The translations under genes and the position numbers were made by a program. Shown piece after piece: positions 36,601-47,969 of a stretch of DNA of 64,000 nt. The stretch covers positions 149,098,422-149,162,421 of the forward strand of contig NC_133538.1 of NCBI RefSeq assembly GCF_048544455.1. The letters are read 5' to 3'. The DNA comes from Silene latifolia. Taxonomy: Eukaryota; Streptophyta; Magnoliopsida; Caryophyllales; Caryophyllaceae. Every line of letters starts with the position of its first letter. The first letter of the stretch is position 1. The notes under the pieces are model-generated. The model did not search any database. It was given only the letters and a program-made list of their open reading frames with translations, and was not told where the DNA came from.

Positions 36601-37987
36601 AGCTTTGAGGCAGAAAAATGGCTCACATTACATCTCAATCCAACACGGTTTAATGACTAAACACAGACAACACAACAGACGGAAAAACAGATCAGAATCG
36701 ACAAGACGAGGTCGACCGTGTGTGGTGCTTTGGTGCTGACTCGATTGATAATGTGACGCTGTTGACCGGATTTTGACTCGTGTCCAACATAATGACGTGA
36801 CACCGTTGAAAAAGTCTCGAGGTGAGATGACTCATAAGTAAAGACCCATAAGTACGCTTGCTTCGATTCGATAGACACGAGGTGGAATTGGAATGGGGGA
36901 CTGAAGTTTTCGAAAATAGAGATTTTCAAAAAGATTTGTTTGTCGTTTTATGGACGGCTTCCGAAGAATATGGATCTTCGAAAGTCGGTCAGTTGAAAAG
37001 TTGTCTTAAGTTTGTTTTCAAAAGACGGTTTGAGTTTGAGTCGGCTCTGAAAATAATGTACTGTTTCCAAAGACGGTTTCTGAAATTCAAAATTGTATGT
37101 TTTGAAAATCGAGTTTTGAAAGGTTATGGTCTCGGGGATGGTGTATGGTCCTCGGGATCTGAAAAAGTTTCGAAAAAGGGTATCTGCCTTTTCGGGTTTT
37201 GAAAGAGCCATCGTGTCGGCGCGAAACGGGTTAAAATCCGTGTCTTGACGCGACGATTATAACGGCGTAAAAAGGTGTTTTTGAAATGGTTGTAGAAAAC
37301 CAGTTTTTAAAATCATTATTAAGACGGCCTAAAAAGGCGTGCTTTTAGAAATGGTTGTAGAAAATCGGGTTTGAGAATCGTCATTACGACGGCCAAAAAA
37401 GGCGTGTTATTTGAAATGGTTGTAGAAAACCGGTTTCGAAAATCGTCATTACGATGGCCTAAAAAGGCGTGTTTTTGAAATGCGACGGTCGACGAAAGAC
37501 CGAGGTTTTAAACGGCCAATATAACGGCGCAAAAAGGGCTTTTGAAAGTTTGAAATGACACGGAAGGACTTATGATCACATAACACATAAGCACTCGCAG
37601 TTTCATTATATTTTGCATAATTCTGACACGGGTTTTGGCTTAAAAGGGTGGGTTACACACCAAGCGATGAAACCCCGATTTTCGAGAGGGTTACCAATCC
37701 AAACAAAATGTGTAAGGAGGGTGCCCTAGCCTGGTGCTCAAAGGTGATCAAATCTCTTTGACGAAACAGAAATGTGTAACTCAACGGTATGCTTGACCCA
37801 ATCAGGATTCAAAACGCGGGGATGACAAGACTCACGCCGACGGGACGAGCCAATTAGTCGAAAAGGGTTAGGATGTGGGCCCGGACAAGGAACCCGACTA
37901 TGACCGTAATATAAATTAATTCATTTCAACCAAGATCTCGTTCGAGTCTCACCATCTAGTGATCACAAAGACACAAGTGTCCTAGTT
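36601..37987 (-). other. 5' leader of Tat-A with tandem repeats
   Basis: Between gag and the PBS there is no supported coding region. At about 37248-37500 four units of roughly 62-65 bp repeat GAAATGGTTGTAGAAAACCG and ACGGCCTAAAAAGGCGTG. Other short open frames are chance. Such repeats between PBS and gag parallel the tandem arrays at the other end of the element. Confidence 0.6.
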
Positions 37988-38007
37988 TTCCGCAGCGGAT
38001 TCGCCAA
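37988..38007 (-). promoter_or_regulatory. Primer binding site of Tat-A
   Basis: In minus orientation the LTR ends CCACA, followed after two bases by TTGGCGAATCCGCTGCGGAA. This resembles the TTGGCGACTCCGCTGGGGA-type PBS seen in Tat/Ogre-like elements. It fixes 38010-40428 as the 5' LTR. Confidence 0.6.
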
Positions 38008-38009
38008 TC

Positions 38010-40428
38010 TGTGGTCATAGGCCACCTGCGACGCCCAGCCAATTTGTGGAGATGCAGAAGTCGAAAAGCCACGCTCGGTGGCATAAAAATGCTTTCGACC
38101 GGATCGTTTTAGATTGGTCGGTTTCGTCTCGGCAAGGGTCTCGAAACGTTCGGAGTCGCCACCAAGCATTTGTGGGATGCTTGGAACTGGTTTGAATCCA
38201 CTTTATACCTAGGTCAACAAGGCAAAAAGCGGTGTTTGACATAAGTACTAAAGATAAGGAGTCAACCCTCTTTAGCATCCTATCTCTAGAATGACTCTCG
38301 TACGCCATGGATAAGGTCGTCCACTATCTAAAGTTTCTGAGTAAGAGGTGAAGGTACGTATTGGGAAGCCCTTTAATCGGACACCCAATCCCGCCCGCGG
38401 TAGCGGCCTCTACTGATCGGTCTTGGTTGGTTAAATGCGAAAGTTGATAAAACGGGTAAATGCATGAATGCGCACCCACAGGTTTGAACCTAACATGTGA
38501 GCTTTCTATGTCGGTTGTTTTATCCAAGTATCAAGTATTTGATGTCAAGTGGGATTTAATGTTGATTTGCATGAAAGACGAAAATTAAACATCCATTTAC
38601 CGAGTTAGGTTTATGGTGCAAAACGTGATCCATTTGTCTTAGTAAGGCGTTTTGCAAATACAATGTAAAAAAAGCGGATTTGTCATCTGATCCGTCCTAT
38701 ATTCAGGTTATCCGAAGTCGGGATCGTCCTAGACAAGTACTGGAAAGAAACATGGTCTACATCAGGCAGCCTATATAGGCGCGAGCCATCCGACTATGCA
38801 AACAGGCCTGTCCTGGTTTGAAAATTTGAAAATGATTAGCTTGTTTAGGCGCGAGTCAGCTGACGGTTCATGGGCATTTTTTGACTGTTAAAACGTTTGT
38901 AAAGTGGTTAAAAAGAGGGTGTTTGAACCCGTCTTGGTTTGAAAAGGTCGTTTAGACCGCTTTTGTGTTGATATGAGGAACGAGATTTGAATAATCATCA
39001 TTGTATTGACGATTTTCGATGTCGGGTTCGGTTTTGCAAGCTTGACATGAATAGTTTTGAAAAATGATGAACTAATTGTTTTAAGTTCATTTGTTTGTGA
39101 TTAGTCAATGTTTATCATCGTACTCGGGTTTAAAACCGACATGGTATGTGGAACCAAGGATGATATTGTATTTATGACTAATATGTTTGTTTTTGAAATG
39201 TAAAGAAATGAAATAAAAGGTTTTAAAATGCCTTTAAAATGTAATTAACCAAATATTATCACTGAAACACGGATTAAACCGTCACGGTATGAGGAACAAA
39301 TGGTGAAAATGTTTCACGGTTAAAAGTTTATCATGAAAATGATTTGAGATATTTGAAATGCTAAAAACCGATTATAAATAAGAAATGAAATAAAGAGGAA
39401 GATGAGACCAAACAAGGTTGGAATAAGGCCTGAGAGGGGGTTTAGGCGCGAGCCTGCCTGCTATACAAGCATCCCCTGTCTCCGGTTAAAATCCGATTTG
39501 GCTCATCTAACCTATATTTGATTCATGTTATGCATGTTTTAGCATGTTATAGTCATAAAACAGATGAAAAACATGTTAGAAGAGGATTTTTACACCCTCA
39601 TACTTACAGGCTAGGCTTGAGACCAGAAATCGACGAAAGTGTATCAACTTGTTTGGTCGGAAAACTCGGTTTAAAAACCATTTTAGCAATGTGAAAGAGT
39701 GTTTTAAGTTTAGTGATGGTGTAGTTGGTCGAGATGGTCGGTCAACTGATTTAATGCACGATGACGGTGCTAAACAATATGTAAGGCTTGTGTTTTCGAT
39801 CGGTAGGTAAAAAACACGTGTCGGTTTGTGGCTTAAGAAGTCGAGTCTAGAATTTTAAGGGAGAGATGAGGGGGCGGACACTCGCATTAGGTGTTATGGT
39901 GTATGAAGGTGGGTATTTATAGATAAATGGGTGGTTGTGTGCGTTTTGAGCGACGTGGCCACATGGGCTGCTCGAAGAGGCGCCAGCCATTTCGCCAGTC
40001 TTCGAGGTGTCTTGTCACTATCACGCAATTGAAATCATGATTTGATATATCCTATGTTTTGGATGACATGATTTGTAATTGACGATGAAGCATTCCGGAA
40101 ATACTTAACATGGAAGTCTTGAAAAGTTTTGTTTTTGTGTTTGACTCGGTTTGACTCGTTGTTGGAGTCGGGATTTAAATTTTTGAGTCGGTTTTTGGTC
40201 TGGTGTCGGTTTTGACTCAAGTTAGTGTCATTGCGACCCCGTCGTCATGCATTAAACACTCTAGGTACTTTTGAAAAGTTTTGAAATGTTTTGTTTTCGA
40301 AATCGTTTTAAGTTATCCGACGTATAGTTGTACAAAACTGTCGATCAAACGCTGCAATTCCTAAGCATGTTGTAGTCCGATAATCATCGGGTGTTTGTTG
40401 GAGAATCGACAAATACTGGGTATCTACA
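38010..40428 (-). repeat. 5' LTR of Tat-A
   Basis: The LTR starts TGTGGTCATAGG and ends GGGTATCTACA in plus orientation, about 2.4 kb. Its right 1.2 kb matches 5741-6552 plus 12752-13179. The sequence right of it (ATAAGCATG...) is the left LTR of the TR-GAG element, so Tat-A is inserted there. Confidence 0.85.
39914..39922 (-). promoter_or_regulatory. TATA box in the Tat-A 5' LTR
   Basis: On the minus strand CTATAAATA lies about 510 bp inside the 5' LTR, in a position suitable for the U3 promoter driving gag-pol. The same motif occurs, slightly changed, in the other LTR near 6475. Confidence 0.55.
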
Positions 40429-41215
40429 ATAAGCATGTCCGAGGCAGCTCACAAGAAGCGCACAATCACATACGAAGACGAGGTTAGCTCAAAGCTAGTC
40501 CACACGAGCTCAAGATAAGCTCACTCAAGTGCACGCAGCTCACGTTGAGTATAAGTCAGCTCACAAGTACTCTGGGCAGCTCACTACCAAGTCCACTCTT
40601 AGTCCATGAAATTTAGATGGTTACTTAGTGCGAAGAGGCATCAAGGAAACCAAAGGATGTGATATAACCACCCCTAGTCTACATTTAAGCCCCATAGTCT
40701 ACATTCAAGGGATTTAATTAACTACCATACAATCCCCCTTGTATGGTACATTCCCCCTAAGAGCAGCCACCCTATACATCCCCCATGGATGTATCCTTTG
40801 ACGCCAAACATGAAGGGGAACAAATGTTTCCTCCCTCCAAAATTCCAATGGGTGCCAATCACACCTATTCGGCCCTAGTAATATAAATAGAGGCCTTAGG
40901 CCATCATTTCCAATAGTCAAGAGATTATCCAAAAACACTTATAGATTTACACATTCTCATATATTCTTATGATCTTGTAATATTCAAGAGACATACTTGT
41001 AATATAATTGTGTAAGCATTCTTCGTACATTATTCTCTATTATATATTCAATACTTGTACTTATTCCGTAAAACAATGTTGTACTTGTATTATTTCCTAC
41101 CAATCTTTCAACTGATGTACTTGTTCGTTGGAGTTTGCCTGACTTGGGCCAAGGTTGTCGGCTTGGCACGAGTTGAACACGCCTTATTCATACTTCCAAA
41201 AAATAAGGACATGAC
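40429..41215 (+). repeat. 5' LTR of the TR-GAG element, truncated
   Basis: It aligns with 43892-44628 from ATAAGCATG onward. Shared landmarks are CTCTGGGCAGCTCACTACCA and TAAGCATTCTTCGTACATTA. The right LTR lacks a short stretch near 44305 that is present here around 40845-40890. Confidence 0.85.
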
Positions 41216-41218
41216 TAG

Positions 41219-41230
41219 TGGTATCAGAGC
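41219..41230 (+). promoter_or_regulatory. Primer binding site of the TR-GAG element
   Basis: TGGTATCAGAGC is the classic PBS complementary to the 3' end of initiator tRNA-Met, lying a few bases after the left LTR. Confidence 0.9.
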
Positions 41231-41262
41231 GAGGTTCGCTAGCGTATATCACCAAAAAAGAA

Positions 41263-43659
41263 ATGGTAAGGAATGGAGAGGAATGGAGAGGGTCATTGGT
41301 ATGGGACAATGGCCAGCGCATATTCATCCTGCGCAAAGATAATGTACCCTTGGCGAGAAAGGCCTCTCCAGAGATCGAAGATCGCTTTGCCAAGAATGAA
41401 CAAGACTTAGGCGTGCAACAAGGTTCTTTTAATGGGTTGTTGCAATGTGTTAAGGCATTAGACGATGCCTCTATGACCGATACCATGGATGTAGGCCTAA
41501 TCTTTGAGAAGATAAACGGTCTAACCAAGGCATGTAAAGAGATAAAGGCAGAGTTGGTTGATCTTCGTATAAAAAGCATCGAGAACGCTTCACACTTTGA
41601 CGCACCAAAGATCAAAGTACCGCTACCACCCAAGTATGAAGGAAAGAGAGACTCCAAGGAAATTGACAACTTCCTTTGGAGCATGGAACGTTATTTCAAC
41701 AATGTTCGCATAATCGGTGAAAAAGCAAAGATTGGCATAACCATAATGTATTTGTCCGAAGACGCCATCTTATGGAGGAGGAGACGAGAAAAAGATATAC
41801 AAAAACAAACATGTACCATCAACCCTTGGGTTGGATTCAAGTCCGACTTAAAGAAACAATTTTACCCGGCAAATGCCGAGGACATTGCCTTGAAAAAATT
41901 ACGGAGATTGAAGCAATCAAGAATTATTCGGGCGTATGTCAAGAAATATACTTCCCTTCTAATAGAGATTGATGGTATGACCGACAACCTGTTTCTTCTT
42001 TACTTTATGGACGGTCTTCAAGACTGGACAAAACGGAAACTCAGGTGTCGCAATGTTAAGACCCTGAGTGATGCTATCATTTCTGCGGAGTCATTAGATG
42101 ACCAATATGAGAAATCAGGAAAGAACTTCATCGAGAACCGAGAGATGTTAAAAGGGAAAAGTGGGGGAGACCATTTATCCCACCACAAGCCAAAGAACCA
42201 GTCATTCAAGACCAAGGACACGAGAAGTTCTAAAGAAGAATCACATAGAGATGTGATAGAAAAGAGAACTGGGTGTTTTTGTTGCGATGGTCCGCATGCC
42301 ATCCGTAATTGCCCACAAAAGCAGAAGATAAATGCCATAGTCAAGGCGTATACAGATAAGAAGGAATCAAATGACAAAGCTCAAGAGAGAGCGCTTCATT
42401 TTCCCAAGATCATGTCCAAGAAACCAAAGGGGAAGTCCGATGCACATCGGGACGCTGGTGAACGCAAAGGACCGATGCCTAAGGAAAGGCAAATGCCGAC
42501 CAAGGACAATGATCTAAGGTTTATTAAAGCAAGGATGAATTGTGTGCCGACTATATGTTTACTTGATAGTGGTGTGTCTCACAATTTATTGACTAAAGAG
42601 TTGGTCACAGAATGGGGTATTAAGTACGACAAAGGATTAGGGGCCGTGAAGGCCGTGAACTCATCGTCTATGCCCATCCACGGAATCGCCCATGGAGTGC
42701 CGGTCTTCGTGGGGAGTTGGAATGGAAAAATGGATTTTACTATGGTGACTATGGATGACCCTATTTATATTTTGGGTATGGACTTCTTCCGGGCCATCCC
42801 ACCAGTCACCTTTGAAGGAAATAAGTTCATGTTTATTGAAAGTCGCCTACCAGTCCCTCTCGTGCCCGAAAACGGACGGAGGATGAATGATCGAAGGCTT
42901 GCCTCACTACGCGTAATCACGGGCCCAAGGAAGAAGGGACGCCATATGAATGACATACCCAAGAAAGAATAATACCCCTTACGCGAAAGGTCCCAAAAGA
43001 AGAAAGATCGTCCTCGAAAGGACGAGTTACCCAGTTTAGATTGCAACCATGAGCAATCGAATGCCGACAATTCACCAAGCACGAGTCAAGAAGATTTTGG
43101 GGTCGCCAATGTTGGAAACAATAAAACCCCATATGAAGATATTTTCGTGGAGGTAAACGATGTCTTACCCCCAAAGTTTATATGGACAACACAAGGGAGA
43201 GTCAACAATGTGTTGGCAAATGGTTTGATGGATCCAAGAGCGTTGCATAACTTCTTTCCCCTCGAACGAGCCATACATGATCATATCAAGTTTTCCTGCA
43301 TCCAATCAACTATAAGATCGAAAAAGTATTCCAAGTATCTCACATGTATTATGGCATATGAGGTGCCCCTCCAAATTGGTGATTGGGTAGGAATGACCAA
43401 TTTCATGGTTGTCGACGTAGAAAGTGATGATGTTTTGCTTGGTGCCGATTTTATGGAGTCAATAAGGCGATGGACATTAGCCCAGGATCGACTCACTATT
43501 TCTGTTGAAGAACAGCAATTCAACATCAAGATTGGTGAAGAAACGATTAAGTACGGATCTCTCGCCGACCTATCACGACAAGAGACCCATCCAATTAAAG
43601 AAATGTTGGGTATAACGCAAGTTAAGCGAGGAAGAAGACCCAAGAAGATGGAGACATAG
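41263..43659 (+). CDS. gag-pro: Gag-protease-protease polyprotein of the TR-GAG element, one in-frame stop
   Basis: From the ATG at 41263 the frame runs to a TAA at 42970-42972 and continues in the same frame to 43659, about 800 codons in all. Domains in order are: Gag (DNFLWSMERYFNNVRI, FKSDLKKQFYPANAEDIALK); one CCHC knuckle (CFCCDGPHAIRNCP); a protease (CLLDSGVSHNLL, later YILGMDFFRAI); and, after the stop, a second protease-like domain (NGLMDPRALHNFF, VLLGADFMESI) in which the catalytic DSG is DPR. No RT, RNase H or integrase follows. The single stop could be a mutation or a readthrough point. Confidence 0.8.
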
Positions 43660-43835
43660 GTAAATCTTTGGCCAATCAAGAAGAAAATCAAAGAAGGTGT
43701 CCAAAGGCCAACCTCAAGCAAACAATAGCATTTCGCCGAGGCGTGATCTTGAAATGCCGAAGTAATTCTTATCAACAGATATGGTCACGTCAAATAGAGG
43801 GTTGACGAGGGCATCACCGTTCAAGTGGGGGAGAA

Positions 43836-44628
43836 TGTCACGCCTCACCTCATTTCAAGCACTAAGACGTATCCATGGCGCATATTCAAGTATAAGCATG
43901 CTCGAGACAGCTCACAAGAAGCGTACAATCACATATGAAGACGAGGTTAGCTCAAAGCTAGTCCACGCTAGCTCAAGATAAGCTTCCTCAAGTGCAGGCA
44001 GCTCACGTTGAGTATAAGTCAGCTCAGAAGTACTCTGGGCAGCTCACTACCAAGTCCACTCTTAGTCCATGAAAGATAGGTGGTTACTTTGTGCGAAGAG
44101 GCATCAAGGAAACCAAGGGATGTGATATAACCAGCCCTTGTCTATATTCAAGCCCCTTAATCTACATTCAACAGATTTAATTAACTACCATACATCCCCC
44201 TTGAATGGTACGTTTCCCCCTAAGAGCAACCACCCTATACATCCCCATGGATGTATCCTTTGGCGCCAAACATGAAGGGGAACAAATGTTCCTCCCTCCA
44301 AAATAGAGGCCTTAGGCCATCGTTTCCAATAATTAAGAGATTATCCAAAAACACATATAGATTTACACATTCTCATATATTCTTGTAATATTCAAGAGAC
44401 ATACTTGTAATATAATCGTGTAAGCATTACTCGTACATTATTCTCTTTCATATATTCAAAATTTGTACTTATTCCGCTCAACAATGTTGTACTTGTAATA
44501 TTTCCTACCAATCTTCCGAATGATATACTTGTTCGTTGGAGTTTGCCTGACTAGCTTGAGCCAAGGTTGTCGACTTGGCACGAGTGGCACACGCTCTATT
44601 CATACTTCCAAAAAGTAAGGACGTGACA
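43836..44628 (+). repeat. 3' LTR of the TR-GAG element
   Basis: The full-length 793-bp LTR runs TGTCACG...CGTGACA with short inverted ends. It is preceded by the polypurine tract AAGTGGGGGAGAA. It is followed by CTATG, which would be the target duplication, but its partner is lost at the left. Confidence 0.85.
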
Positions 44629-45030
44629 CTATGATGGAACTATACCAATGTATAAAAGCAAAGAAGACAAATTTCTTAACTACCTTCATGACAACGTGGC
44701 TATTAAAAATCGCTATGTAGCTCCACCATGTATTAACCAAATAAGATGGATAGTGCTCCAGAAAAATTATACTTGTACATAATAACATTACGCAGCTCAA
44801 CTTATATCTCTTGATAATCTTTTAAAAAAAGTGAAAATACTTATACATAAGAGAGACACTTTTCTATATGGAATTTTGAGAGTCTACTTATCCAATGAAT
44901 GCCAGCTTGTCAGGACGCATTTTTTCTTTTAATTACTTGTATATCCTAACTTATACAACTAATTTTAATTATTTACTCTAATCAATATACTTAGTAAAAA
45001 ATATACTCACATATATTATGAGGAAAGACT
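44629..45030. other. AT-rich spacer
   Basis: I see no element end, gene or repeat between the TR-GAG LTR and the copia target site, only AT-rich DNA. Confidence 0.45.
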
Positions 45031-45035
45031 AAAGC

Positions 45036-45209
45036 TGTTAAGAGATATGAGGGGAATGCTTAATTGTATTAGGGTAGCCATAATGTGGCTTAAATAGAGT
45101 ACAAGGCTAATAACGATATCGTAACAATATCCGTAAATCAAGGCTAGGATATTGCTATTAAGGAAAATACAATCACATAATATTAGCTAGAATATATAAC
45201 TTCCTAATA
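45036..45209 (-). repeat. 3' LTR of copia-A
   Basis: The polypurine tract GCTTGTGGGGGG lies directly upstream in minus orientation. The polyprotein stop codon TAG falls within the first six bases of this LTR. Confidence 0.93.
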
Positions 45210-46610
45210 CCCCCCACAAGCTGGAGCATAGAGATCAAGAGTGCCCAGCTTGCGGAGCAGAGTAAGAAATTGTGAAGCCCCAAGAGCCTTAGTAAGAATA
45301 TCAGCGAGCTGATCCTTGGTCGAAACATGCGAAGTAGCGATTAAGCCTTCGGTTATAGCATCGCGCACGAAATGGCAGTCAATCTCGATATGTTTCGTGC
45401 GTTCGTGGAATACCGGGTTGCTAGCTAGTTTAAGGGCGAACTGACTATCGGAAAATACATGCATCGGTCGAGACAATATGACTCCAAAGTTCGAGAGAAG
45501 CCCCTTCAACCATTTCAATTCACAAACAATATTTGCCATAGACCGGTATTCAGCTTCAGCGGAAGACAAAGAGACAGTGTGTTGTTTACGAGTCTTCCAC
45601 GAAATAGGTGATTCGCCAAGGAAAATATACCAACCCGTGGCCGAGCGTCGACTGAGTGAGCATGTACCCCAATCTGAATCGCACCAGCCCGATATAGTTA
45701 AAGAGCTATCAGCACGTAAGTGGATGCCTTGACCCGGGCTGCCCTTGAGGTAACGAACAACCCGTAGCGCAGCAGCCATATGCTCACAGCGTGGTTGATG
45801 CATAAATCGAGACAATATGTGTACGGCATAGGACAAGTCAGGACGGGTAACAGAGAGATAAACCAACCGACCAACCAAGCGCCTATAAGGCTCGGCATCT
45901 GGGAGTATATCACCGGTTGCAGTGTCCAATGCGTGATGTTGTTCAATCGGTATAACAGCGGGTTTGGACCCAAGCAGACCAGTCTCAGAAATGATGTCAA
46001 GGGCAAACTTACGCTGGAAAATATATATACCTTCGGTGCTGCGAGAAACTTCGAGGCCTAAAAAATATTTTAATGGCCCTAAATCCTTCATATTAAAGCA
46101 AGTCCCCAAATTTGCCTTGAATTGAGCAACAGTGGAAGAATCATGACCCGCAATGACCAAGTCGTCCACATAAATAAGAATAAATAGACGTACCACATCG
46201 CGCAGGTAAGAAAATAAGGAATAGTCTGAATATGACTGCTTGGAACCATATGATTTAAGAGCGGAAGTGAGCTTGGCGAACCAACATCTAGGAGCCTGTC
46301 GAAGACCATATAAGGACTTGTTGAGATGACACACTTTGCCTTCCTTCCCACGGCTGAATCCAGGAGGAAGACGCATATAGACTTCTTCATTTAAATCGCC
46401 ATGTAAGAAAGCATTATGGACGTCCATTTGATGCAGCTCCCAGTTATCTATAACGGCCACAACAAGGAAAGCACGGATGGTACCCATTTTTACGACTGGA
46501 GCAAAATTTTCTCCATAGTCAATCCCCTCGACTTGATGATTGCCGAATACTACAAGTCGGGCTTTGAGACGTTTAACAGTGCCATCCGATTTATATTTAA
46601 TCTTGTACAC
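45204..46610 (-). pseudogene. pol: Copia-A reverse transcriptase and RNase H
   Basis: A 468-codon open frame without interruption carries the copia RT (YKIKYKSDGTVKRLKARLVV, QMDVHNAFLHGDL, SLYGLRQAPRCW, ILIYVDDLVIAG) and RNase H (GWCDSDWGTC, SLSSAEAEYRSM, VFSDSQFALKLA, HIEIDCHFVRD, STKDQLADILTKAL). All catalytic residues are present. It is only the 3' part of the polyprotein: in-frame stops near 46661 and 46749 separate it from integrase, so the full protein cannot be made. It stops within the 3' LTR. Confidence 0.92.
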
Positions 46611-47969
46611 CCATCTACACCCAAGAGCCTTTTTATCCGTCGGTAAATTAGTGAGCTCCTAAGTATCATTACGCTCTAGAGCGTCAATTTCTTGTTTCAT
46701 AGCGTCATACCAACCAGCATCCTTAATAGCCTCTTTAAAAGAAGGCGGTTACATGCTTGCGGTCACAGTTGCAAGAAACTTACGGTGCTTGACGGAAAAA
46801 GAATTACAATCATTATAATTAGTAAGAGTGTATGGTCTACCTGAGGAGGACGTTGGAGCGCTCGGTGTGCTAGAAGAAGAGGACGGACTATTAGCGGTGT
46901 TAAGAACATAACCAGAGAGGCAGGAATTTGGGAATTTTAAACGACGACCTTTACCCATTTCTGCATTCGACCCGGAATTTAAAGAAGTCGAACCTGCATT
47001 ATCGGCAGACCCAGAGGCGGCAGTTGGATCAGGTTCAGACGATGCAGTTATGGCAGTAGTTGCATTTGGGAGAGAAGTATCAGTAGCAGCAGGAGTGTGA
47101 GGGACCTCGGAGACCATGTCCGTGCCATTAAACGGCTCATCAGGAAGGAGCGGGTCAGAGGGTTAAGCCTCAAAAGCCATAGCAGTAAAAGGAAACGTGG
47201 ACTCATGAAAAACAACATCAAGAGAGACAAAAATGGAATCAGTTTCATGGTCGTAAAGTTTCCATCCTTTCTTGTTATTTGGGTACCCAAGAAAAATGCT
47301 ACGACGGCTGCATTTCTCAAACTTGTCACCATTGGTATGTTGATTATGAGCATATGCCAAACATCCAAAGACCTGTAAATTGTCATATGTTGGGGCAACA
47401 CCGTAAAGACATTCATAGAGAGTTAAATTAGTAATCAAAGGGGATGGTGTCCGATTGATCAAGTAAACAGCCGACAATACACACTCACCCCAAAAGGACT
47501 CTGGTAGACCGGCTTGAAAACGAAGGGCCCGAGCTACATTCAAAATATGACGGTGTTTACGTTCGACCCGCCCATTTTGTTGTGGTGTGCCCACACAAGA
47601 AGTCTCAAATTTTATACCATTTTGAAAAAACTAGCCAGCAACACAATTAAATTCGGTACCATTATCACTCCGGACATTTTTAATGGTCTTGGAAAATTGA
47701 GTGGTAACCATGTGAATAAAATTCATAAACATATCGGTTACCTCAGTTTTATCTAGCAATAAATAAACCCATGTTGCACGAGAATAATCATCCACAATGG
47801 TTAAAAAATATTTCGCACCACAAGATGAAGCAATACGATAAGGTCCCCATAAATCACAATGAATTAATTCAAATAAGTCCGTTGCACGCTTATTGTTCAA
47901 AAGAAAACTATCACGAGTTTGTTTAGCCAAATGACAAGCATCACAAATTGTATCTTTATTGCAAATCAA
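46611..47969 (-). pseudogene. pol: Copia-A integrase and linker
   Basis: Frame 47969-47631 has the zinc-finger end (CDACHLAKQTRDSF) and the core FLTIVDDYSRATWVYLL and RSDNGTEF. An in-frame TAG follows at 47631-47633. The frame then resumes with GTPQQNGRVERKHRHILNVA, the catalytic Glu region, to a stop at 47163. A Ser/Thr/Ala-rich linker (47117-46749) and PSFKEAIKDAGWYDAMKQEI complete the segment before the RT frame. The DDE residues are intact but at least three stops break translation. Confidence 0.9.

Larger units (their letters stand above)
40429..44628 (+). mobile_element. TR-GAG type non-autonomous LTR retrotransposon
   Basis: The right LTR is 43836-44628, starting TGTCACGCC and ending GGACGTGACA. 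The left LTR (40429-about 41215) lacks its first 56 bp because Tat-A is inserted there. A canonical PBS and a GTGGGGGAGAA polypurine tract complete the structure. It encodes only gag and protease-like sequence, with no RT or integrase, so it must rely on another element for mobility. The left target duplication is lost. Confidence 0.85.

Noticed and set aside
38001..38160. Possible tRNA-like or host gene sequence around GGCGTCGCAGGTGGCC
   Set aside because: It falls at the LTR/PBS border of Tat-A and does not fold into a cloverleaf by eye.
41184..41684. Minus-strand 166-codon frame opposite the TR-GAG gag
   Set aside because: It is the shadow of the conserved Gag frame; no domain or start context supports it. 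The same applies to 42018-42377 and 43281-43775.
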